A stretch of DNA of 64,000 nt from Paramacrobiotus metropolitanus (Eukaryota; Tardigrada; Eutardigrada; Parachela; Macrobiotidae), in contig NW_026570233.1 in the NCBI RefSeq assembly GCF_019649055.1, positions 1,674,001-1,738,000 of the forward strand, given 5' to 3'. The translations under genes and the position numbers were made by a program. Numbering within the stretch: position 1 is the first letter of the stretch; each line of letters begins with the position of its first letter. The notes below the pieces were generated by a model. It saw nothing but the letters and a program-made list of their open reading frames with translations. It searched no databases and was not told where the DNA came from. Shown here in pieces: positions 22,430 to 32,773 of the stretch.

Positions 22430-23567
22430 GACGACGGACAACGAAATTTTTTACGGATTTTCCGTTACAAACTGGACAGCTCTGTGGTAACTGTGGTGTA
22501 CTCACAAAATGTTTGGGCGCATATGCGAGTAGTATTTTGGGTTTAGAGTTTTATATGTTTTTTTTTATTTTTGAATGCTTTGGGAATTTCTGATTAAAGA
22601 ACTCTAGACGTACACGTAGCTTTTGGCCACTATTTGACCTTTCAGTATGCAAAACGGCTCCTACTGGCTACGGCTACAGTATAATGTGGTCTCCGATGTC
22701 GTTCGCCTGTAAACACGCAAATTTATCCACATTTAATGCGTCGATGCTTTTTATATTCGACACACTTCCGCTAAATGGTTAATAAACAGGTTAGGGGTAA
22801 TGGTAGAAGATCTTTAGTGTCCGGGTATTAAAATAGCACGGTGTTGATTAAAGCATTCTTCCCAACTTTATTTGATTTATTTCATTCCACCTGTGCTACG
22901 AATTCGCTGACCCTGAATAACTTTGTCAAAACTTATGATATTTTCTGTGGTGGTACTGTACTTATGCTGTATTTGCACTGTATGTATATATCTACTGTAT
23001 ATATTTATGGTGTAGTTTATATTTATACTGTATTTATTTTTTAATTTGAATTAACACAGGAGGTTTGTGCGGCTGTGCGCTTGTTTATTGTAAAGTTATG
23101 TACAGTAGGGCTGCTACATGATATTAATTCAGTTTTTATGTTTCATATTTCGCTGTTAGTGGTGTCGTATCCGAATACACTGCTACGATAGCATTTCTGA
23201 TGCGAAAACAGCGAAAATCGATAGAAAACACCAGATGTTCAAGGCTAACACTCCCGGATGTGAGATATAAGATATTGTAGACATGTTAACCGTTTATTAA
23301 CTCGATAACTACGTCATTTCTGATAGCAGTGTTAATCAGCAAACAAAATGTCAGGATTTCATACTGACATTACTTGCAAGTAGTTATGCACGGGAATTCC
23401 GAACAATTACTCTGACCTGATTATCAGTTTTACTGCTTGTTATTGGCGTCGCCCTTTTGTTTCAGTTAGTCGGCTTAGCGAATCAGTTGTCTTGTCACTC
23501 CTATAAAAGGACAACCGTTTACGATTAATACAGAGACTGGTTCCGAACCTGTAACATCATATACCAA
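22430..23567. other. intergenic with TACTGTAT-like AT repeats
   Basis: A degenerate TACTGTATATAT-type stretch lies near 22960-23040. Otherwise nothing until the TATA box at 23512. Confidence 0.45.
23512..23518 (+). promoter_or_regulatory. TATA box
   Basis: TATAAAA 50 bases upstream of the ATG at 23568, a spacing that leaves a short leader of about 25 bases. The paralogue at 32.8 kb has a TATA box too. Confidence 0.6.
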
Positions 23568-24789
23568 ATGCTTTTAGTGAAAATGTCCGCTATATTTGTA
23601 TATATTTTACCACACATTGCTGGTTTCTTGATTATTGGGATCGCAGCCGATAACAACGGACCTCCCGGTGTCTACCTTAGCCCACAGTGTATCGAGCAGC
23701 AGCAACGCTGCTGGCAGCTCCACAATGCTTTGTGGCCGGAAACGACGGATTTGCAGGCGCTAAGCCTGGCAATGGGAACGAATTCAGGTGTTGAATTCAA
23801 TCTGACAGCGGGAGTTGATCAGTACTGCAGGTAATAATCCAAAATAACCCGAAGTGTATGTGCTTGATCACAGTTCAGTTTTTTAGGTACAAGCGCAACC
23901 GTCTTTTTAGTTTCATGCGATTATGCTTGTTACAAACTTTTTCCTTATTTTGATATTTTCCACAGTAACACTAACTTTTAGAACTCTTAGAATTAATGGC
24001 ATATGTTGACAAGGCATTTCTACAGTAAACTATTGCGGAGAAAAAAAGAGGTCGTAGGTTTAAAAAAAATGATGTTGCAGAAAAAGTATTCCAGTTATGA
24101 CACCACCACCTGCAGGCACCGCGTAACCTTACTCTTGTTTTTTTTCGCAGATACAATCAACCGATAATGCGCTGCAATCTCGAAATAGCTTCTGTCTGCT
24201 TTCCTGAACGATATCCCCTTTTTGTAGTCAATGTTCGGCTCGTAAATGAAATCTGCCAGTCAGAAAATCGTTACTTGTACTTTCACAGCCAGGTGACTTG
24301 TTTGTACCGGAAGTTCGATTACTTAGCCATAGCCACCAATTTCTCCATGGAAATGCACGCACTCAATTTTACTTCGGATTTCCTTACGGCCGGCGCCCAA
24401 GCTGCGTTGGACTGGGAATGCCAGTACGAATCAGTTTGCGGAAAATATTCGCGTATCGCAGCATAGTTAACGTATTTCGATTGGTAGGATCTTGCTGAGA
24501 ATGCGTGGATACTTGACATCGGATGTGATTTATGAGCAATGCGGGCACGAAGCGTCGTGGGTCATTCCGGAATATTTTCAGATCATTGACAATGTCCTTC
24601 AGTGTGAGTTCTAAAACGTCAACGAAGTGGTGTTTTCTGTATAAATGTTGATACAATCATATCTGACGTGGTGTGCAAATATGGGTCCTATTTGCAGGTG
24701 TGGATGGTTTCTCGCAGCTACACATTTCCCCGCCCACTGCTGTACAGCAGTTGTTCCGGCTAATTGGAGGTGCTTCAGCAAAACTGTGA
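23568..24789 (+). CDS. four-exon secreted cysteine-containing protein, family X member 1
   Basis: Exons 23568-23830, 24151-24423, 24488-24603 and 24698-24789 join in one frame (247 residues) with intron phases 2, 2 and 1. It starts with a signal peptide (AIFVYILPHIAGFLIIGIAA). The mature part has about a dozen Cys, in paired motifs such as QCIEQQQRCW, MRCNLEIASVCF and DVIYEQCG. Exon-by-exon it matches the gene at 32774: exon 1 QQQRCW against LERQCM, exon 3 ILLRMRGYL against LYQEMRILL. The last exon here is short (VDGFSQLHISPPTAVQQLF) and unrelated to that of the paralogue. If the third intron were retained, the protein would end at 24614. I do not recognise the family; extracellular location is the only safe inference. 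Confidence 0.75.
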
Positions 24790-25936
24790 ACTGCATCCAT
24801 CCTTTGAATTCGTCAATCAAAACGTTTCGTTTTGGACGTGGAATCTTCCTCGTAATTTTACGATACGAGTTCGAAATATAGAGCCTGTATAATACTGTAT
24901 AGGCACATACTACGAGTATATGTTAAAGTGGTTAAGTTTCAACGGCAGTACCTTATGCCACCCTGTACCGGGTGGCTGAACAAAATGGCCGTCTTCGTTT
25001 CTGGCTTGTTTCTCGCGAACCGTTAACCACATCGCTAACAGTTTAAACTCGTTCGATAGAGAATTTTATTGACTACTGAAAAACAACAAAATTTGTTTTA
25101 AAAAATTGAGATACGCTCGTTGACAAGGGGGCCAACCAAATCGTATAAAAAAAATAAAAAAAAATAAAAAAAAATCGTATAATCGTGTAAAAAATTATCG
25201 TATCCCATCTCGCAGAATTCAGAATTTTGCGGCATTTCCTTCCCGTAAGAGCTGTTAACAATTTCCCAACTGTTTTATTTAGAGAATGACATCGTTTTTC
25301 ATTCAAAAAAATTTGTTGACATAGTACTTGCGCCAAATGAGCTATACAGTTAGAACGTTTCGATATTTTTCGAAAAAGTTGCAAGTTTGTTACCTGATTT
25401 TTTTACATATTTTTGCTATAATTTTTTGTTGCGCGACTTGGCGCATCCAAAAATGGCGGTTTAGTTGATAAAGGTAGCTAAGACACTGGCCTATCAAAAA
25501 CGGGTTTAATCTAGAAAATTACTCCAAGTGTTCATAAGGAATTCGTTTTCATAATTGCTACTTGCCCATTTCACGAGAATTTCATGTGCGTGGCCTGAGC
25601 TCTCTCGTTTCCTGGCCGAACACGGTCACAAGATTGTCATAGCTCTTAGCAGTAAAAAACCAAAGAACAACCTATCTTCCAAAAATTGTAATGTAACACA
25701 CAGTAATGTACTTCTATAAATAACAGGAATTTTTGTTCTAAAATAAAGAAACTCGAATTTTCGTTTCCAGGACAACCTCAAACTCCACCTAGTTTTCCAA
25801 AACAATTTACTATAAAATCAGACCTTGACGTAAGGTTTACTTAACATAAATTTTGTACGTCCTAAAGATTGTTTTTTCGAATAAAATTAACACATTGGCA
25901 ATCAGACAATAGACTGAGCCAGGGCACCTTGGTAAA
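24790..25936. other. intergenic with a gene relic and repeats
   Basis: Holds a 17-bp inverted repeat pair (24978-24994 and 25939-25955), an A-rich simple stretch (25143-25175) and a glycosyltransferase relic (25535-25660). Confidence 0.5.
25535..25660 (+). pseudogene. UDP-glycosyltransferase N-terminal relic
   Basis: Two frames joined by a one-base shift read IATCPFHENFMCVA and then ELSRFLAEHGHKIVIALSSK. The FLAEHGHKIVIALSS part is the typical second helix and strand of the acceptor-binding half of GT1 (UGT) enzymes. Nothing further of the enzyme is found, so this is a small dead fragment. Confidence 0.55.
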
Positions 25937-26231
25937 TTAGACGGCCATTTTGTTCGTTAACTTCTTCACAACTATACATATTTCAATGTTGCTTCGACCC
26001 TTATCAAATAGAATATACGAGTAGGTTCCTGTCGCTACAAAACCCGGCTTTGACGGTTGAAATTCTAGAAATTCAGCAGAATCGTACCCTCCAAAAGCCC
26101 CGGCTTCCTCTCCGTCAGAAGATTTACGAATGCACAACAACTGAAAAAATTTTGAAATGTAAAGGCGTTGATGCTCCGGGAAATTGTGCTTACGGCCTTT
26201 TCGAGCGTAAAAAAGGTGACTTTTTGGATAG
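25937..26231 (-). CDS. 3' part of an unknown minus-strand gene
   Basis: Two exons join cleanly. The upstream one is 26231-26194 (IQKVTFFTLEKA) and the last one 26140-25937. The intron has a good donor (GCC|GTAAGC) and acceptor (ATTTTTTCAG). The last exon reads CIRKSSDGEEAGAFGGYDSA and then VATGTYSYILFDKGRSNIEI to a TAA. The first exon was not found; it must lie within the 300 bases before the glycosyltransferase 3' end. The plus strand of the same place also has an open frame (26050-26271), which weakens the call. Family unknown. Confidence 0.4.
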
Positions 26232-26537
26232 CTGTGGATACAAGATACTTTCAGTCCAGCTAAATGTGTAATCGTTACACGGTTGCAGTGCCACTTGGCT
26301 GCCTTACTTTTCCATTACTTTCGTCGTTCCGCGTTATTATTCGTTAACATACCATTTCAGAAAATTTTAGTAAAGGATGGCCACTGCCCACTGTAATGAG
26401 AAATCCAGCTACTGTACTATCACAAAATAAAAAAAATCCAGTAAAGGTTTTTTCGAACGATATTTAGAAACACCTCGGGATCATCACACAAGCTTGTTGT
26501 TACTGCCTTTATTAAGATAATCTGGAAGTTTTCGATT
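26232..26537. other. gap between two minus-strand genes
   Basis: No exon was identified with confidence; it should hold the 3' end of the glycosyltransferase transcript and the start of the gene ending at 25937. Confidence 0.3.
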
Positions 26538-26539
26538 TT

Positions 26540-28341
26540 TTACACCTTTGTAGTGTTCGTCAATGTCGTCACTGCGACGGTTGTTGTATTAGGCTCCGAC
26601 GTGGTTGTATTCGGAATCGTACTTGTTACAACCGGGTTCGTGGTCAGCAACGTCGTTGTTTCTGTCGACGTCGTGGCCTGTATCGATGTCGTTGCCTGTG
26701 TCGACGTCGTTGTTTGAGTCGACGTCGTTGACTGCGTCGAGGTAGTCGTTGGAAACTGGAACACTTTCCAGGATTCTCCTTGTATGAAATGCAGCATCTC
26801 CCAGAAGGAAGAATTTACAGCTTGATTCAGCGTGCTGCTTTCACTGCCTTCGCAATGATGATCGAAGTAGTGCCATGCCGGGATCTCGTTGTACGGCACC
26901 GGTCCACTATAGTCTTTGGAATGGTTGGACATTTGTGCATCCACGTACAGATATTTTTGATAGAGTGGATTCTTGTTATAAATTTCAAAAGGAACACTGC
27001 CGCTATTGTGCAGCCAATCGGTTTGGTAATCATAACGGTAGCGCATTAGTATGTCCCGAATGTACGGATGTTTTTTCCGGCATGCGATGAATCCGCTGTT
27101 CATTACGCTGTTCTCGCGGGACAGTAGGCATTCGTATTTCCCCTCCCTCCATTCTTTCACCAAAGCTAGGGAAGAACCGGAAGTGCAATGCGCTGAATTT
27201 AAGTACCATAATAAAGCAAATTCTTTGGATTTAGGAAGAATGAAAGTTTTCACCAGTTGCTTCAAAACTTTCGGCCGTCATAATTTATATGGTTCTCGCC
27301 GATTTTTGTAATTCTCAATAATATATTCTTACGTTGTTTTGAATAGTGGAGAACATAAGCAGCTAAAATAAAAATACGGTAAGTCGGGAAAAACGAGCTT
27401 TGTGCATTTCAGAAAAGCCCTAAGTGGTACAAAAGGCGCAGATCAAATTAGGTACATTAACATTTTAAAATATACGCATTGCATTTAAAGACCATCTAGT
27501 ACACTGTAAAGTTAAAAGAATGTGCTTCTTCTTAACGCTTTCTTTGTTCAGGACCGCTGCCATGGAATTGGATGTGTTTGTTCGTTTCATGTTTATTTAC
27601 CTTAAGGCGCATAAAAAGGGCGCGAATTCTGCCCTTTTTAGCTTTTCAATGCATGCTAAATTTTTCAGTTTTTAGGTGGTGCGAAAGCTGAGTGCACGTA
27701 CCGTTGATTTTGGGAAGATAAAAAACATCCAAATCGGTAACCATTCCACCATATTCGTACACCGCGTTGTATTTCACTACATCAGCTTCGTGAAAGATAT
27801 TATCAAGGCGTCGCCCATTGAGAGTAAACCGTTGACGAGTGTAGATAATTTCTATCATAGAATAATTTGTGATCATGTAGCAATTAGTGAACGGCCAGTA
27901 GTCTGGATAATTGGTATGGATGTAGATCTTAGCAGGTTTCACAAAAAGAATGACGGAAGCGATGCTCAGACACTGTGTCCAGCAGAGGCCATGAAAATCT
28001 GCACTGGGTGGATCCTTGTACAACCGAACAATATGCACCGGGAACTCGTTGCCTTGTTCGGAGACGATGGCGGTTTTCAGCACATCAGGAACAGGATTGT
28101 CTGTATTGGTTTCCGCTGTGGAGCTTTGGAGTGTTGTACTGACTTCGGATGTGGGATATTCAAGTGATGTATTGACTTTGGGTTCAAGATATTGGAGTGA
28201 TGTGTTGATTTTCGGCGTAAGATATTCAGCAGCAAAAAATGTGAATTTGCTGTTACCGAGAGACATCAGGTGAAACATTGCGACATATACCGCACCCAAA
28301 GCAATTGGTATGACTATGACAATCTGCCACACCCCGCTCAT
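26540..28341 (-). CDS. GT32-like glycosyltransferase with Thr-rich tail
   Basis: Exon 1 (28341-27702) starts with a type II signal anchor (VWQIVIVIPIALGAVYVAMF) and a Thr/Ser-rich stem. It continues into the catalytic domain (FPVHIVRLYKDPP, then HEADVVKYNAVYEYGGMVTD ending in the DLD metal-binding motif). This HKADV...YGG...DxD arrangement is the signature of sugar transferases with a DXD motif (GT32, alpha-1,4-galactosyl/mannosyl type). Exon 2 (27267-26540) gives NSGFIACRKKHPYIRDIL and the acceptor part. It then adds an unusual tail of about 70 residues made mostly of Thr, with TTSTQ repeats. The phase-1 join at 27702/27267 fits, though the acceptor (CCGAAAG) is poor and a small exon may be missing. 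Golgi location is inferred. Donor and acceptor sugars are unknown. Confidence 0.7.
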
Positions 28342-29346
28342 CGTCTGTTACGTATACCTACTACATTAAACCGAAAACAGTAGCATGGAGGTCCTTGGAG
28401 GTTTATTCCATCAGGTGAATATTCCTATAGCAACTCGCTGAAGTGCGCTGACATCGGAGAAACAGATAAAATAACATTAAAGTACATATTACTGATTGTT
28501 ATTTCAGCAGAAAACACTGTGTACCGGCTAAACGGTACTGGCGCGGTGTAAACGATGCTAACCATACGACTCCCCAAAGATGCGCATGTAATGCGGCATT
28601 AGCCACTCTCTACGACGGCATAACCTGGGGGTTATATCGACTTTGTTAGCGATACTGTTCATAATGCTAAATCTATAAAAACAACTGATCTGCAGCCACA
28701 GCAGCTTTGCTGTAGATTCGGAAGATGCATGAAGAAAACACGATGAAAACAACATCGTATACGTAGCTACGTAGTTAGATGAGCGGCATCTTGAGCTCAT
28801 TGCTGGCACTCTGTAATGATGTTACGACGTTAAGAGTACTGCATAATAACTTTCATTACGCTTGCTGACTGCCGCGCATCAAAATGGCCTGTGCTGATAG
28901 TGATGTTGTTCATCTATCATTCTCACGCTGCATCACTTGATTAAACATTAGTTTAGGTGGATACTACTGGGCTTGGTGTGGGCTGTTCGCAATTAAAAGA
29001 TTAATGTGTAATAACAACTATTATTGTACGTAATTCGTGAGCACGCTTTATGCAGGTACTTACTTACTTTAAAATGACGCCGTGATTGACTTGATACCGC
29101 GACTGGCCTTTGCCATGCGAATTCGTTTTTATCAAGTAGCGACAAAATTTAATTTTTCACGAAACCTTTTGCTTCTAAAGAGTTCTGAATAGCTAACTCA
29201 CAGACAGTGTGTTCCCGATACAGTTTTTATTCGTACATGTTCACCAGCATAAATTTAGCTTTTTCAACAGTAAAATGTAGCCGCAAAAGCGTATCTTTAT
29301 CTCCAACAAAGGCAGAGTATGCAGTCGGCGATCCCATTTTCAATTT
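28342..29346. other. intergenic, nothing recognised
   Basis: Upstream region of the glycosyltransferase (which reads away to the left). No supported exon. Confidence 0.4.
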
Positions 29347-29628
29347 TTAGTTAAGGGTCGGTTGATTATGTGGCTGGTGGACTGTCCGGTTTGAATTGTT
29401 AGTCCCGGATAACTTTTTGGGACGGCTTGAGGTCTTCTTCTTTAACGGAGGCGGTCTCAGGGGAACGTTTTCGGTATCGCTGGTCCGATTATTCACTGGA
29501 TTGCCAAACTTATCACACGATCCAGGATAGTCATAGCAGCGCTTAAACGCCATCTCCATCTGTGCATAACAAAAAGTTGTCAACGACAAGAAGACAAATA
29601 ATAACATAATGATCGGTAACGATTGCAT
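29347..29628 (-). CDS. small secreted protein
   Basis: An intronless frame of 93 residues starts with a textbook signal peptide (SLPIIMLLFVFLSLTTFCYA). The mature peptide of about 70 residues has two Cys close together (RCYDYPGSC), several N-glycosylation sites and a Pro/Lys-rich middle (LRPPPLKKK). A TATA motif lies upstream (29719-29729). No known toxin, hormone or defensin pattern is recognised. With only two Cys it could form one disulfide loop. Confidence 0.6.
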   Translation of the reverse strand: MQSLPIIMLLFVFLSLTTFCYAQMEMAFKRCYDYPGSCDKFGNPVNNRTSDTENVPLRPPPLKKKTSSRPKKLSGTNNSNRTVHQPHNQPTLN

Positions 29629-29718
29629 TATTGCACTGTGGGAGAAAAAAATTTGTTAGATATACGGCTTGTTTTTCCAAAGAGATAATAAAACAGAGTT
29701 TGCATTGGCAAATTAATG

Positions 29719-29729
29719 CTTATATAAAG
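29719..29729 (-). promoter_or_regulatory. TATA box for the small secreted gene
   Basis: Minus-strand TTTATATAAG about 95 bases before the ATG at 29628. Confidence 0.5.
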
Positions 29730-31101
29730 CTGAACCAACGACAGATGCTTAATATCTTTTCTGTTTTGCTGCGGGCACTAAAACAATTTCCCATAATTTT
29801 TTATTTATTCTGCTTCTGGTTTGCATGAGTTACTCATACTGTCATACAGACTCCAAAATGTACAGTTCATGGTAGCCACGCAATATTTCAATATACTGTA
29901 GTTTATTATTATGCAGCGTCCTACCGGCTCCGCAAACATTCCGCCTAAAGGGTTCCTTCACTATCTAATATCTACTGTTACACACTAACGCTATGCGAAA
30001 CGGCTTCCATCTGAATTTACCGTACGTCGAATACATCGAATTAAGAGATCATTAAATTATTCTCAGAAAATAACTGACTATGTACTGGTTAGAAAAAGGT
30101 TTGGGGCTAAATGCATCATCACTTAAACTATGTGATTAAGCGTTATAACTTTCTTCTTCTGTTAATATCATTTATCAGGACGATTCGGTGCAATTCGCTT
30201 GAAATTTAGGAACGACGAAAGTTTAAACTATTTGTAAAATGTCGGCTGCAAGAGGCCATCCAAAGATTTCGCGGATTATTGCGCCGACAAGATATCTGCA
30301 TACCATGGCTGGCATAGGTTTAATGCTATAGCGTAACGTTGTTATGTCGTACAGATTCAATACAAATACTCATATGATAGAATAATTATAATTCTGTTCA
30401 TAAATGGTTTTGAAAACATGAGCGGCGATATAGGCTGATACTTTATAGCCGTACAACCCGAACAAACAGTATGCCCAAAAAGTAAACTAATTTTCTTGAC
30501 ACTTACATGCCTTGTGAACATTACAATGCTGGTTAAAGCATTTCACGTGGATAATTCAGTGGCGAGATTCCGTAGACCAGAATATTCCCTAAGAAAGATT
30601 TTCTGCCCATCGAACAACGTAATTATTCAAGCAAGAAATCTTAAAAAAAGAAAAGCTTTTTAACAATTTATCTGTTTCGTGTAAACGTAAACTTCACATC
30701 TGTTTTATGGTCAACGACTGGCATTACATGCACACAACTGCATAGTCATAGTCGTATGCTATGTGTATACTGTCTGATATTATAGTGATACTTTAGAAGG
30801 CGACCTCTCAGCTTAGCACGAAATTGCATTCGCACGTGAAATTCGAAAGGAGACTGCTTCGTATCAACGTATACTCTATATGTATACTTCGTATCAACGT
30901 GGTTTTTTGCTGGTCATGAGCACGATTACTAGTGTACTGGTTCCGTAAAGATGTTTCGTAAGTAGCCTGCACTCCGTGATTAGAAACACAAAGCGTTGTT
31001 CTCCTTTCCGGAACCATGAACAATCCTTATTGCCACACGTGAGATAAGGCTGCTGCTAATAAGGACAAATCGGCGCTTACCGACTCCAATCGGCGCTTAC
31101 C

Positions 31102-31144
31102 TGAATGAAATTGCAATACCTCGATTGTATTGCAATTTCATTCA
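31102..31144. repeat. perfect 18-bp stem hairpin
   Basis: TGAATGAAATTGCAATAC and its exact complement are separated by a 7-base loop. Short perfect palindrome; origin unknown. Confidence 0.9.
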
Positions 31145-31371
31145 TCCTAAAGCACAATTATTATTTTAGCGGCCTTTAATAACAGAAGTCTTTGCAGTCG
31201 TCAAAGCCTCTTTTTTTTTAAAAATCAAAATGCCCAACACCAGTACCAAATAGGCGATGCAGTCTATGCATGTATGTTTTTTGTGTATGTTTTGGAGAAC
31301 ATTGTGCATAACATGCTTCAGTCTACTCTGTACGTACAAGAATGAACGAAACTAGCCCATAACAGTTAACT

Positions 31372-31700
31372 GCACTGCTGCCATGTTGTGTTGCGTTGCG
31401 TATCTTAGCCTCTGTTGAACTGGACGGCGTGTTCTGTTGACACTGAATCGGTTTGTGGTTGTTACTTGTAATTATTCCGCACCGTATTTATTCCGCACCG
31501 TTATGTCGTCATCACAGGTTTGCCTGTTCATGCAGGGTACTTCCGCTGGATAATTGTACTGACTAGAATAGGTCCGTTGTACGCCGTAGCAGACGGAATT
31601 ATATTTACTTAATAATCCTAGAATTTCTCGTCGTTCTGTGCGTAGCCCGGTAATGCATCCGATATTAACCGAATTTGCCGATGTAATGAATTTATATTGA
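31372..31700 (+). pseudogene. GPCR relic
   Basis: Nucleotide similarity to the gene at 35238 is clear although frames are lost. GAACTGGACGGC...CTGAATCGGTTTGTGG matches the TM3-end NWTAV..NRFVAV segment. CCGCTGGATAATTGTACTGA then matches the TM4 PPWIIVLIS segment, and an RFCLF-like piece lies between. Several stops and indels are present. It is a dead paralogue lying 3.5 kb upstream of an intact one on the same strand. Confidence 0.7.
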
Positions 31701-32773
31701 ATTCCCACTATAATTGAACTTCGCTCTGCGTAACGATGCCATAGTGCAACTTAAACCCAACTGTAATAGCAAAACCTCGATAAGTAACCGATAACCTCTC
31801 GAGTAATTAAACACGACGTGACGCACTCATAACAAAGGCGCCTTTCTTGTGATCAGTGCCCGTACTATAAATTGTACGCAATGAAAGGTGCCAGTGCCGT
31901 ACTCCAGTGTTCAGGCTGCATTATGGTCATTGACGGATCCGAAGAAACGTTCACTTTCACGCACACCCAAAACAGATTTTCCGTGGCTCCAGATTTTTTT
32001 TTTGCTCCTGCTGTGGGTAGCCACCGAAAAAAACTATTTGCGCTCGAAAATCTGCCAAAGTACCACTCTAACGTAAAATATGGCATCAGTCACCAAAAAG
32101 TTATAAGCCGTGTGTTGCGCTGTTATACATGCAGTGCAAACTTTGTGGTACGATAGAGTAGTTAAAGTTCATCAAATCTAGTGTATTTGACTGATTGCAC
32201 CGAAAAACGCGACCCGGTAGTTTATCTCAAACCGGAAAGGTAACATCCTAACACATAAAAAAATTTTTCAAGGCACTTAATATTTTGATGGGGTTGTAAC
32301 AAATACGGTATTTAAACTAGTAGCCGTTATCGGCTTCCTGCTTACAGTAATAACAGTAACGGTAGTACTACCGTCAAACGCAATTACATAGTGATATCTG
32401 CTATTGTACAGAAAACGCTATTGTCCCGTCCACATTCCACAAACGAAGTAAACATTTACCTAAGATATCAGGCTTACCAATTCGAGTTATGGCAAGTAAT
32501 CAGGATCGACAGTAGCCAAACAAGAACAATGCCGTCGGTACAGGCTTTGTGTATCTGAAACAATAACACAGAATTGTTTGATGATAAATGCCCAATATTA
32601 ACCGACGTTTATCTTATCACAATGTGATTAAGAAGTTTCTTTCATTTTTCAATATTTTCTTGTTTTCCTTATAAAACAACCGGTTAAGCGTGGAGGTAGT
32701 TTCATTCAAAAACTTGCAGATTTGACACTGCACCGTTGCTGCTTTACCTCGGATTTAATATATCGATCATAAA
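31701..32773. other. intergenic, nothing recognised
   Basis: Open frames on both strands at 31865-32156 have no family features; a T10 run interrupts them. A TATA box for the next gene lies at 32669. Confidence 0.4.
32669..32677 (+). promoter_or_regulatory. TATA box
   Basis: TTATAAAAC about 100 bases upstream of the ATG at 32774. Confidence 0.5.

Larger units (their letters stand above)
29629..31371. other. intergenic with small repeats
   Basis: Contains the TATA motif at 29719, a CTTCGTATCAACGT direct repeat (30857 and 30887), AATCGGCGCTTACC twice (31067-31101) and a perfect hairpin (31102-31144). No exon recognised. Confidence 0.45.

Noticed and set aside
26780-27311. Several plus-strand frames of 70-89 codons
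   Set aside because: Antisense to the glycosyltransferase second exon.
31865-32156. Open frames on both strands
   Set aside because: Interrupted by a T10 run, no domain, no splice partner.
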